Positions 1 through 11,790 of a DNA stretch of 64,000 nt are shown in pieces. The position numbers and the translations under genes were made by a program. The stretch is from Eremophila alpestris peregrina (lineage: Eukaryota > Chordata > Aves > Passeriformes > Alaudidae). The DNA lies in NCBI GenBank assembly GCA_009792885.1, contig WMCF01000035.1, forward strand, positions 3,395,917-3,459,916, read 5' to 3'. The first letter of the stretch is position 1; every line of letters starts with the position of its first letter. The notes under the pieces were generated by a model, which had not been told where the DNA came from, searched no databases, and saw only the letters and a program-made list of their open reading frames with translations.

Positions 1-3000
1 AGTTTTCTATTACCAATTTGGAAATTTTCATGTCACATTATTGCAGTCAAAATCCCTATGAGACTTCAGTGGAGGTGTTTTGTAGGTAGACATTAAGCCT
101 CACAGATATTCAATGTCAAGTTGTCAGATGTAAGGTAGGATTGCTCTCCTAATTTCAGAGAAGAGATGCTGATAAGAAGTTGGCCCCAGACCTAGAAAAG
201 AGCTGGTTTGTCCTATCCACCTGCTGGTACAGAACTCTTCCAGAAAGTATTCATCTGAATGATGTGTCAAATTATTCTTCCATTTTTCTTGTGACAAAAC
301 TTCATCTGTTTTCCTGGGTGAATATTACACAGCTGAACAAGTCTCACCAGTCCTGGTGACACTGATGAGAGCGTCAAAATATTACACCGAAATTTCCCCT
401 TTATCAATTCCATCAAATTATTTCCAGTGATATCTCTCTCAGCTGCTTGAAGAATTCTCTGCCTGGAGCTGAGTTGCTGGCTGGGTTAAACCACAACACT
501 CTATAACAATGTTTGCTGTGTGGAAAATGAACCTGCAGGTAATCTCTGGAAGTAGCCCCACATAGTTAAACAATAGAAAATGATAAAGACAAATCAATTT
601 AAAGGCACTTCTAGCCTTTGCTTCAAACACATGACTTCACCTAAATACTCTGAGCTTTCTGCTCAGAAAAATGGAATTAAAAGAGATAAAAAATGCTTGA
701 AAATTAAATTAATCCAGGCTTTGCTGGGCAGGTGATAGAAGTGTGTGTTCCTGATTGAAAACTCAAACATCTGTTTTGAGCAAACCAACTTCTGTGTTTC
801 AGATTTCACAACAGCACAAAAAAAAAATTTCAGCCTGTGAAATGTTGCATTTGGAGAAGGCTGCACATTCAAGCTGTGTTTTTTAAAACAGTGTTATACA
901 TTTTTGCTGGAAAATTTGTGTCAGTGCAGTAGTATAGCTCAGATCAGTTTGGGTACCTGTGGTACAGAGTGCATGCCTACTCTTACTAATGGATCCCAAA
1001 TATAGTATATAAGAGAGATCCATGCACCAGCAACAGGATTTTGTGGTACATGGATGCTGAGGGAGGCACTATGCTCAATTTATATATAGTCTTGTATAAT
1101 TGTGCTATCCCTCCCCTATAGTTCATGAAGAAAAGATTTTTATTTCCTCTGGACAATAATTTCCAACTAGTTTTCAAGTGTAACATCAAGCAGACACCTA
1201 GGGGCAAGAGCAGATCTCAAATCCTTCCCTAACTGGGACACTGGAAAGAAACTTGAAGCATTTTCAAGAAAAGGAAAAAGTGCATTTCCTAACAACTAGT
1301 TGTTCTGATTTTTTTCCCCTGGCTTATAATGTCTCCACTTACTTTGATTTTTTGACTTGGCCCACTCACTGGGCTCTACTATTCTTTTTAAAAATGGGAC
1401 TGTTCATGAGACAGATTTTTCCCAAAAATTTGCTTCTCTGCTCAGCAATCAGTGACCCTGAGATGAATATTTTAAATTAAAGCATCTGGCTAAATCACAT
1501 TCTTATGCAAAAGGCATATTAGGTCATCTTGTGCAACTCACTGGCAAATGTTATATTATTCACTACAGGATATAGTAGCAGCACTTTGTCCAGCACTTTG
1601 TCCCATCCTTCCTAAAGTAGGAAATCATTGTGGATTTCTTTACTTCTCTTAAGGGATTGTCTTATTGGCTAGGAAATACTGCTGCTGGGAAATTTTGTTT
1701 TCCTAATGAACCCAAACAATATCTTAAGTGATTTGAAAACATTGAAAATTGTTTTCCTGTTGCAATTCTGTGAGCTGTAAGATGCAGTGCTTCCTTCTAA
1801 GATAGTGATTTCATTGCAGTATCACAATATTAAGGTACTACTTCTAACCCACCTGTACTAACTTTTGTCACTTTTCATGTTGTTAGAACAAATCAATGGA
1901 CATTTTGAAATCCAATTAGTAATTCTAGAGCCCTGTATACTGTGGTTCACCAAAAGCCCTCCCTAAAGTCTTTATTTATTTTTCTTTCTTTTTCCCCCCA
2001 GATTTCACAGAATATTCTGACAATTACAGTTTCCATTTTAGAAGGCTCAAAAACTTAATCCTGATGGAAGTTGTGATTGATGTGAGAAAGGACTTAATGC
2101 ACATAGTGGGCACCTTTGGCAATAGTCCCTATCCCTTTCCTGACTGAGGAACAGGAGTGCATTTTTCCCTGATGTGTGGTACCACTGTTCTGAACAGAGC
2201 AACCCCTCTGGCAGGGAACTCCTTGTCATTTAGTTCAAGAGATTCTCTGACTGGTGACATAAACACTGCACTGGACTACTTTTTATCTTTGTCTTTGAGT
2301 AATTTTTTTTTTTTTTTAATTCTCACGAAGGAAGAGCCTTTTGCTTTTCTTCCTCATTTGCTTGTGACTTCATATTTCTTTTGTTAGTCAACAGAAAGAA
2401 TGGGAGAGTTCAAAATACTTTACTGGCTTGATAAAAATGCTGACATATTTGATCAAAACCGAAGTGTGAAAGATGCATTTCAGAGCAGCTTTTTTAGGTT
2501 AGTGACTCTAGCTGCCATTGATTCCAGCTGTTTATGTTATGGACATTAAATTATCAGTGTAACTGTACTGGAGGAAAAAAGAAAAGAAAAAAGGAAGTAT
2601 TCATTTTGAAGGGACTCTGGCTCCTGAGAAGGTGAAGCCTGGCCCAGAAGGAAGGTATATTCTTTCTCCTAATACCTCAGCTTATTTTTTTACATAATTA
2701 CTGGATTGGTTTCACTTTCCCTGATGCTTTCTCTGTTTTTAGAGTCCTGCTTATTTTAGTTTTTCATCTTTGCATAAAAATCAGTGCACACATTTTAGCT
2801 GATCTCCCGAACAACAAACCCAAATGAGTTTGGAATGACACAAAAAAAATAGTTTCTAATCAAGAGAAGGGAATAAATGATAGGTGCATGTAAATCTGCA
2901 GAGCTTCATGAAAGGAAATGAGGCTGTTGTGAATTCTATTTTTAAAAATCTTTATTCTAATTTGAGGCTAGGTTGCAACATTCACCCTGAATTCATCCTT

Positions 3001-5690
3001 GAATTAAATCCTATGGATTTATACAAAGAGCAGATTTCAGTCTTAGTGTTTTTATAGTATTTGGTTTATCACTTTAGTCATAAGGAATATTATTTCCTTT
3101 TGCCCTTTACTTTCCCTGCTCTAAATTCTAGGGGAACAACTCACTTGCCATCACGAGGAGTGTTTGACAGGACGAGATATGGTTGTGCCAAATTGCTGAT
3201 GATATAGCACTGTGCCAGATCATACAATGCTTCTACCTGTGGCCACATCTGGTACTTTCTCTTCCTGCTCTGTTGGGAGACTTGTCAGCTCTGGTTCATT
3301 TTGTGTGCTGCCTTTAGGGCAGGATGCATCCTCTCCTTCTCCCTCTTGAAAGCTTCATGCCTAGGAGAGTTGCAAAACTTTTTAAATCAGGGGTTGCTAA
3401 AAAGGAGTTAATTTTCCAATAGTTTGAAATACGATTGATTTTAGTTTTGAGCTCATCAGAAAACCAGATCAACAATTTTTCAGTCCTCATATTTTATATT
3501 TTTATAGTTAATTAATAGCTATACCACAGTTTGAATCAGACCTAGCTAGAAAAATCTGACTTACACCACTGAACCCTGTACCTGCCTGATAGTTTGCTCA
3601 TTATACAAACCTGTGTGTACAAATGTCAGTCCTTCCAAACAAGTGCTCACGCTCTTTCTTCTGAAACTCAGTAACTTCTGCTTCTGTGAGAGCACAGAAA
3701 ATATATTCAATGCATTCATGAAATATAGGTCTTTTGTGTTTTGTGGTTTTTTTAAAAATGATTTTAATTGGAGGAATTGAGCTTCTAAAATGCAGTAAGA
3801 ATGGGGTCATTGGTAGGCTGACAAGCATTTGACTTCAAATTTATTCTCTTTTTTTGTTTGTTTCTTTCTTTTTGGAGCTGAATGATTGCCTCTACATTTT
3901 GGCTTACAAAACATCTATGGTTTGTTAACCTGCCTATTTCCTGAAAAGATTTATGCATTTGTTTCATACTGAATTCAGCCCTGAAATTAAAGAGTCAATG
4001 AATCTCCACAAAATTAAGGAAGTCATTGCACAGAAAGACCAAATAGAATATTTTAAATGCAAGTAATTTTTTCTGTATTTGGATGGGTAAGAGGCACCAT
4101 TATTAAAAAGGAGTAGCTTTCACATAATTTAAAAGGATATGAATATTGTGTAGATAAAACCTTAAATTAGTCTTTTATAGATGAATAACAGGGTATAAAA
4201 TTGCAGTCCATTTCTTTGTGCAGTATCTGTAAGAATGGGGTCTGGTATCTCAGGGTTTCCTGGGAATACAGTCATGTATGTGTGTGCCATTTACTGACAT
4301 TGCTATAAATGTATTGATAGAAATGACTACAAAAGGTGCAAGACAATGGGAAATGACATGATACATGGCACAAACCATTCCAATCTTCTTGTGCTGTTTA
4401 AGTAATTTTAGTCTGGTTGTGTCCCTTGTGACATGGGGCCACTTGTTCCTCCTGGATTAACTCTGCAGGGACAGTAAGTGAATGCAGAGTTTGATATGTG
4501 GTGTTTGGAGGGTTTCAATAAAATTTAAAATATTAATAGGTTAATAATTTACATCGATTTATAGTCTGATCACTTTGAAGGACTTCTGAATTATGTCAGT
4601 CCTGGAATAATCAAAATAGTACACAAAAGGGTGAATACAATTAGTGCCAATAAAATCAAGTAACCACCTGGCTGCTCCTCTCAAATGGAAGAAATATGAA
4701 AACAATCTTAATTACATAACTTCTTGATAAATTTCTTATAGAATTTGGACCATTGAAGACTAACCCTGAATACTGCAAAATCTCTTTTACAGTCTTTGAC
4801 AGCACTGGACAACCTTATTCTAGAAACCATGAGAAAGTGTTAATTAAACATAAATCTAAGCTTTCAAAATAATTTAAGTGTAATCAGAAGTCCATAATGT
4901 GGAAATCATTGAGGATCATTTGTCATTATGTTCTAAGGAGACTAGGCAGAGATCAGAAGCACTGGTTGTCCCAGTGCCCTCCCTTTCACCCCTGCATCAA
5001 GCTCTTTTACACATTAAGCTTCTTACAAGTCTTCTGATTTTTCAGCTGTTGGTGCTGTTATAAATATATCTGTGCTTTGTAACGTCACAGTGTTTGCTCT
5101 GTGCACTGAGCCTGCAGGCTCAGGAAGGAGCAAGGAAAAGCTCCAGTTAATGGCTCTGGGTGAAACACTGTCTGAGAGCACATTAGTTCTAATTATTAGT
5201 GCTCTCATTTTTTTAATATATAGATATAGATTATATAGTTTATATAGATTTAGGAAATCCCCTGTAGATTCAGTATCTCAGTCACCTTCCTTAGCAGTTA
5301 AAAAAAATTATTCTGTCTTGTCACTGTATGAAATAGCTAATAGAATAATTTTTTTTTAAATAGTTGGAGATGAAATAGGTCTTTTAAATAGCTCAATCAT
5401 TCCTGCCACTCAAAAAATTCATGACATATCATTAAAGATCGTAAGGTAACAGGAGGATGTGGTCATGAGCAATCCAGATTCATGTTTCTCTTTGGCCAGG
5501 CATTGAAATCCAAACAATAAGACTCCCATTTCTGTAAGCATATTAAATTTGAAAAATTCACTATTAAATAAAGTGCCAGCAGATGGCATTGAAGAATATA
5601 TGTCATCGTTCCAGTTTCTTGTAGAAGTAATAAGTCTTCCTGTGCCACAGATTTCTTCCTGCTAAGCACTGTATGGAATCCACTAAAGCA
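1..5690. other. Unassigned non-coding DNA
   Basis: No exon, RNA gene or full-length repeat is recognised here apart from the short LTR end at 466-498. Small items seen: an exact 12-bp tandem duplication (unit CAGCACTTTGTC) at 1579-1602; a long pyrimidine tract ending in CCCCCCAG at about 1970-2000, which resembles a splice acceptor but has no good donor after it; a T15 run at 2303-2317; and an AT-rich stretch at 5213-5250. Open frames are under 100 codons and look like chance ORFs. Confidence 0.6.
466..498 (+). mobile_element. Terminal fragment of an ERVL-type LTR
   Basis: The sequence ending GGGTTAAACCACAACA closely matches the 3' terminus of the avian ERVL-type LTR whose reverse complement is present in the same window at 31455 onward (GGTTTAACCCCAGCTGGCAACTAAGG). 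Similarity covers only about 33 bp and stops upstream, so this is either a heavily truncated LTR or the last recognisable part of a very old one. The CA end is intact. A coincidental match over this length seems unlikely but cannot be excluded without an alignment. Confidence 0.45.
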
Positions 5691-5696
5691 CCCATT

Positions 5697-6040
5697 CCAT
5701 TCCAGTACCTAAAGGGGTCCTTCCAGGGAACCTGGACAGGTACTTCTGACCAAGAGACAGGACAAAGGGAAATGGCTCCAAACAGAAAGAGTGTAGACTT
5801 AGATTAGGTATTAGGAAGAAAATCTCTACTGTGAGGGTGGTGAGGCACTGGAACAGGTTGCCCAGAGGGGTTTTGGTTGCCCTGTCAGTGTTGATGGCAC
5901 AGCTGGACATGGCCCTGAGCAACCTCTTCCAGTGGAGAAGTCCCTGCCCATGGTGGGGGCTTTTCTGTTAGATGTTCTGTAAGGTCATTGAACCATTCTC
6001 TGATTTCACCTGAAACCCTTTTGCTGATTCTGTGATCCTC
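5697..6040 (+). mobile_element. CR1 LINE, 5'-truncated 3' end
   Basis: This is the 3' part of a CR1 non-LTR retrotransposon in plus orientation. Recognisable blocks in order are the end of the reverse-transcriptase ORF (TTAGGAAGAAAATCTCTACT, then GAGGCACTGGAACAGGTTGC at about 5849), a 3' segment with the block CCCTGCCCATGGTGGGGGCT at about 5942, and a tail with TTCTCTGATTTC and GATTCTGTGATCCT, degenerate copies of the CR1 8-bp terminal repeat (ATTCTRTG)n. Frame is broken in places. 5' truncation is usual for CR1 because of incomplete reverse transcription. A minus-strand open frame of 79 codons across it is only a shadow. Confidence 0.88.
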
Positions 6041-7813
6041 TGGACCCAGCCATCAGATGGAAAAATCCTGAGTGGATTGCCATCAGTAACTGGAACCATC
6101 ACAGTGGCACGGGTTGTGTTGTTTGTAAGTGTCTGCCATGGTTGTGTGCTGTGAATTAATTAATAGCTTTAATGTCCCTTTAATGGTGATTGCTCCAGAT
6201 GATCCTTTTGCCATTTCTACAGCATGTTTGCAGGATGAGTATGAAGAAAGAGAAGGAAGGGAAAATAAGGATGTGTAAGAAAAACAGTAGTTATTGAGAA
6301 AAAAGAAACAGGGAAAGAAAAAGGTGAAAGATGAATGATACTGAGATCAAGAGGATTTAGTCAGAGATCTCACTTTGGTAATGAAAAGAGTTTTCACTTG
6401 GGTTGGTCTTAGTTAGTAAGACTTAGCAAAGCCAGACCTGTTTTTATTGCGTTTTGCAGTCATTTGTGATCCAGAGATAATGGGTAGAAGAGACATAAAA
6501 CAGAAAATACGAAAAATAGTGATATGCTTCAAGAAAATAACATTGAAGATATTTCCTTTTCATTTCCCTTTTTAGGCAACTTTTGTCTTTCTCATCCCCT
6601 AAATGTACATTTTTCTGTCTTTATTCTCTGAATTTTCATTTTCTTCTCCTTTTTTTTCATGTTTTGCGTATCTTTCCTTTTTTCTTTGAATGTCAATAGA
6701 TAGGCTCTATATTTTCTCTTAGGTGTGTTTCTCCAGGTGAAAAGGTTTGTACAATATTAAGAGCTGCAAATATTCATCTCTCAGTAGGTGGTGAAGGTCT
6801 TAACAAACACTGCAGATGAATCAAAGGCTATTTGGTTGTGTTCATTGCTGCAATAAAATGAAAATATCTGCTGGATATTCATATGGTTTCATACTGTTGG
6901 GTGATTTCTTCCTCCTTGTCTTGAATGTGACTGTTTTTGAAATGCCAAATCAAACGCCCATCCAGTGAATCTGCAGAGATGTGTGCAGCTGCCTGCTCAT
7001 TGCTTTAGTTAAAGTGCTTGCAGAGGTGTGGTTGCCCAATGGGAAAACAGGCTGCAGACTAATTAAGAAATGTCATGTTTCTTCTTCCTTGCCTTAAAAA
7101 TTCTCCATAGAATGATTCCGTTATTAAGCACTTCACAAGATCCCAAGCCTACTGAACTTTGAAAACTTGCAAAAAGCTTTCTACTCCAAGTTTTAATTAG
7201 AATATTTCCCATTCCAGCTCATGGCAAAATAAATATATGACCTCTGATTGGTCTTCATAACCATCTACCTATCTCAAAGTAAAATTATGGAGCTTATTTT
7301 GTATTGGTACAAAGAAGCCCTGATCTTTTTTTATTTTTCTAGTTTCCCTTATGGCATTTTATAATAAAGTGAAGGAAATCCATGTAGTTATACAGCATTC
7401 ATCAAGCAAAGGTGTGAAGTGTTGGATTTATTGTGGCTTTTCATATTCAGAGAAAACCAAGCTGGCATCCTTAATGCATTCACAGATGTCAGACATCTTG
7501 TGGAGGGAACCAACATACTGTAGTAGGATTTAGTTGGCAGCAGAATACAGCAAAAAAAAAGGGAAAATTGTTTGGCTGTAGGATAGACAGTGACTCTGGA
7601 TGCAGCTCCTGGCCAAACAGTCACAGTGAGCTGGTTGTGTTATCACAAAGTCATCCTTCTCCCAATTGTCCCCCATTCCATCTCACACCAGCTCCTTGTT
7701 GTCAGCACAGTCACCCAGTGACCTTCCTGTCCAATCCTGTAGTGCCAGCAGGGGTGAAATAATGTACTTTCACTGATTAAGCAAAAGGTTAATTAGAACA
7801 CCCAGTTGTGGGG

Positions 7814-7843
7814 TTTTTGTTTTGTTTTGTTTTGTTTTTTGTT
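7814..7843. repeat. (TTTTG)n microsatellite
   Basis: Four to five tandem TTTTG units, with a final T-rich imperfect unit, flanked by unique sequence. Likely length-polymorphic. It has no link to a recognised element. Confidence 0.85.
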
Positions 7844-10800
7844 CCACATGTTGGAGGGGTGGGAAGAATTAAAGAAACAACCCATCAAATCTTGAATAAC
7901 ATTAGCTACCTTTCTAGTTAGGGAAATACTAAGAAATAGTAAAGTTTACTCACTTTGAAGTCCCTCAGTAAGGAGAGGAATAGAGCATAATCATCTATAA
8001 TATTAATCTTCTTTTATTCATATGAAAATATATTTTCTATAGAGACACTTGGTTCTGCAGCTTAATTGTTCATCCTTCTAAGCCCAAAGCACACTTGTGC
8101 AGACAGACAGCATTTCTGTCAGATCCCAGAGCCTCTGTTTGTGTCTCCTGTGTGACTGGAGCAGCTCAGCCACCTGGCTGCACACCAGAGGGACCCAGAG
8201 CATGGGAAGGATGGGCCATAGTCCTGAGCTGCAGCTGAGGGCAGCACTGCTCCAGGGCCAAAGGCTCCCCCTCAAGTCAGCAACAAACAGAACCCAGCAC
8301 TGCTGACTCTGGAAGGGACAAATAGCTTCATGTGCTGAGACCTCAGAGCTGAGAGGAGCCACGCTGAGAAACAAGACTAGCCAGGAGTAGATGGGATTTA
8401 CAGATGGCTCCCATGGCACCATTCCCCCCATCATCAGAACAGAACAGGCAAATACTGTCCACACACTCTCACAGCCTTCAGCACTTTGCAGCTCAGCCTT
8501 TCTGAAATTAAATGCATTACTTTCCCATTCAATAGCCCTTTGTGGATTTTTCTTCTGAGTTTATCAGTTGCTGAACAAATGTAAATTTAGCTCCTCTAAT
8601 GCCCTGTAATGTCTTCCACAACTATGCTGCACAGCACAGTAGTATATTTTGCTCTAAAATTTCTACCTGCTAGTTTCATTTGATGCAGTGTAACCCTTGT
8701 TTTGGAAAAAAACAATGAATACTGATTCTGTATTTACTGTCTTCATTCTACTCATGTTCTAAACATCTCTATCATACACCCACTCAGCTGTCTTTCTTCC
8801 AGGTTGAAGAGCTGCAGTCATTACATATATCAAAACCATTCCACCCCTTAAATGATCTTCCTCTTTTTTTCAGTTCTACTCTCTGTCTGGTTTTGAGATG
8901 AGGAACTGAGAATTGGAAAGGTTAGAAAGAGTGACTTGGTGACTTTCTTTACATGCATGGTCATGCATTACATACAAACTGTAAGAGCTGTAATACAAAA
9001 TCAGGTATTGATGTTGCAGTAGGCATGAGTAAACTGATGTTATGACTTCTAGAACATACCCACAGTGTTACACCTTGGCCTTGCTAAATTTTTTTTTTCA
9101 TGCTGTGCTATCTATGTAATTTTATGCTCTTTAAACAAAGCCTTTTTCTATCCTCTAATATTAGTGCCTTTAAAAAATTATTTCCATGTATATTTTTCCA
9201 CCCATTTTACCCTACAGGCAGAGCTCCAGAGTGCCTGGAGTGCACTGAGAGTTTTGTCTCCTTCTTTTCCTTTCAAAAGTCATAAATACCTCATTAGTCC
9301 AGAGAGGTCCCCCCAGACCCAGAGCATCTCCCTGTTTGACCCTACTCTTACCACCTTCTCTACAAAGAAACCTGTACTATTCAATTGGCTGGAATGAGGC
9401 AGTTGCCACTGACAGATTTTCCTTTAGGAAATACTGTGAGGTGATTCTGATCCCACAAAAAATGTACCAGTAGCAACCCTTCTTCCACATATTCTGAAAG
9501 GAGTCAAAAATATTAAGCAAAGGGGTTTTTCACAGTATCTGGGGAATTTAGGAGCAGAAATCCCACTAAGACATCAAAGAGGTTTGTCCTTAACTCCCTT
9601 GGATGCTTCTGAAACTCCCAGCCTCAAAGCTTGTCCTAGAAGGATGATAAGCACACCCCAGCAGTAGGAATGTGTTGCTCTGTTTTGTGACTGTGCAGGA
9701 GAGAACTGTGTTTGAACTGTATGTGAGCAATCTCCCTTAAATCACTGCCTGCATCAAAAGATTGGCTCAAGCTTCTTTTCCCTCCTCCCTGTTCCTTCCC
9801 AAACGGGCCACGTCACAAGGGAGTATTTCTGGATACTTTGAAGGAGGACAGACCCAAAGAAGGTTTGCACCAACTGCCTCACATGCATAAATGCAACTGG
9901 AATTCTTGGACATTATGTAATTAAGCATTGTGACTGTACCTCCCCCACAAAAGGAGCAAACCTGGTGACACGCAGTGTACAGTCTAAGAGGGCTTTTTGC
10001 AGATGGGAAATTCACAGTGTGATTTAAGTGGTTCTCCCAAGGACAGAAGAAAGGAATAATGGCTGGAGCATTAGCCTGAGCCTTGCCAATTTAGCTCAGT
10101 GCCTTGTCAGATGTTTCTGAAAGTCCCTGCATGCCTTAAATAGATAATTTTTTTTTTTTGCAGTATTATCAGGTAACTGCATAAAAAGTTTAGAAGTGCT
10201 CTAAACTGTTGTTCTGGCACACAGCTAAGAGGAGAACAAGAGAAGTCAGACCAGGAAGTTCCTGACTTGTGGATAATTACCATAACAACTTAGTTATCCC
10301 TCTTCCCTTCTCTCACTGTAATCACTGGTTGTGACCTATCACATATGATGTAATTTCTGTGTTATTGACAGAGAGCTTAAGCTCAGACACTTTCTTGGGG
10401 TGAACTTGATGTTTGAAAAGGTTTTCCTCCATCTTCCCTTTCTTGATAGGAAAATGAAAGTGTAGGGAATAGAAATGCTGAGCTCCCATGCAGTGGGACT
10501 TACATTGCCTCAGAAATGCTGTCTTTATGAGCTGATAAAAAGACTTCAATTAAAAAAAAAATACAAAGGATTTAATAGTTCTTGGCTATTTAGAGGAAAG
10601 GAAAGCAGCAGAATATGAAGGAAAAATAGTAATGCAATCTTCCATTTTCTAACATGGACAGTTGGCAATACTGTGCTTTTCCAATTAAGATGATAGCATC
10701 TGGACTACTGTAATCCTTAAGGTTGTAAACTGTGTCATGTTGCCCAGAGTGGATTCATCAGTCAGCTGGCAATAATTTATATGATTAAAAAGAAAGGCAT

Positions 10801-10862
10801 TGCCCATAATTTTACTGTAGGCTTGCTATGCTGTCTTTTGGTTTTTTCTTTTTTTTTTTTTT

Positions 10863-10914
10863 NCNNNNGNAAANNANTTNNNNNNNNNNNNNNNNNNGNN
10901 GNAAAAAANCNNNN
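10863..10914. other. Ambiguous-base block (sequence uncertainty)
   Basis: About 52 positions are mostly N with isolated called bases (for example a run of six A near 10903). It follows a T-rich run of about 20 nt ending at 10862. The mixture of N and single called bases looks like masked low-quality consensus at a homopolymer or simple repeat rather than a scaffolding gap of arbitrary length. Any reading frame crossing it is meaningless. Confidence 0.9.
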
Positions 10915-11696
10915 AACAAAATTTAAAAAACATCTTCCTTTGTCTTCTCTTCCCTGTTCAAAAATACCTAATATAGATAACTAAACTGAGGGTTTAATGA
11001 TTTTAAGATTAATTCTTTTACCCTCTAGATCAGATTATTTATCATATGATGGAGTTTATTCTGAACTGCAGCTGCTCAGGCTAGCTGCAGAGTGGGGAGA
11101 GAAGCTTGCAGCTTTAGAAGGGAAGGCCAGCATGGCAAGTGGGGCTATGTGACAGCTGCCACCAAGACAGGTAGGGCAGGGGATAGCAGAGGGCAAAAAG
11201 GATCAGCAGACCAAGGGGCAGAGAAATCCTCAGCAGTGAGAAGGAGTTAGGAAGGCCTAAACAAAGAGAAAATGAAAATATTTTCACTGAGTCATTTTCT
11301 TTAGTCCTTTCTCTGGCACCCAGCTCAATGTTTGGATTAGTAATGCTGTTATCCTGCAAATGCATAATAGTGGCTGCAAAGAAAGAGCTGCTCTTTTAGG
11401 AGGAGATAGTTTGGTGTTTCCTGTTTGAAAAATTAGAATGAATCTGTCAGTAATTCCAACACTTCTGTGAGATGAAGTTTCTTTTCATTTCCTCCACATC
11501 ATTCATATCATGAGTTCAGAACTAGGGTTCCAGGCTGAACAACTTGCCTGCTGAGTCGGGTTTTCTGAGGTACATTGAGACTGCTTAAATGCAAAGAAAG
11601 ACTTGCTAGAAAGAAATTGAGGGCTCTCCTGGAGCTAGCAAACCTTCCCTCACACAAGTTTCTTGTTTGAGACTTGTGTAAGGATTCACACTTGTG

Positions 11697-11790
11697 CTTA
11701 AGTGGGAATGCTGAACACCTGTGCTGAGCAGGTAGAGGTTATAAAAGCAGGGAAAAGGGTAAACAAGCTGTTCATAACTTCAGAATTCAG
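11697..11790 (+). promoter_or_regulatory. Candidate TATA promoter and short first exon
   Basis: A consensus TATA box (TATAAAAG) lies at 11740-11747. About 30 bp downstream, where transcription would start near 11770, is a short segment ending TTCAG and followed at 11791 by GTAAGC, a good splice donor. Upstream are an E-box (CACCTG, 11716-11721) and CTTAAGTGG (11697-11705), which fits the NKX2-class homeodomain consensus. The implied exon is only about 20 nt and non-coding. The next strong splice acceptor considered downstream is at 15491, giving a 3.7-kb intron. Seen: the motifs and their spacing. Inferred: that they form a working promoter. Confidence 0.35.

Larger units (their letters stand above)
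6041..11650. other. Unassigned non-coding DNA
   Basis: No gene recognised. Contents: a purine-rich stretch at about 6235-6345; T-rich DNA at 6557-6680; a (TTTTG)n microsatellite at 7814-7843; a moderately GC-rich but almost CpG-free block at about 8080-8470 that carries overlapping open frames on both strands without protein-family signature; possible splice acceptors after pyrimidine tracts at about 8802 and 8874; a T-run at about 10147-10159; and the ambiguous block at 10863-10914. Confidence 0.6.

Noticed and set aside
1970..2050. Internal exon after the strong pyrimidine tract ending at 2000
   Set aside because: The acceptor is good but no consensus donor follows within a normal exon length and stops appear quickly in all frames.
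8078..8464. Minus-strand ORF of 128 codons with hydrophobic runs
   Set aside because: No family signature, no splice signals, and a plus-strand frame overlaps it. Length is within chance expectation for 64 kb.
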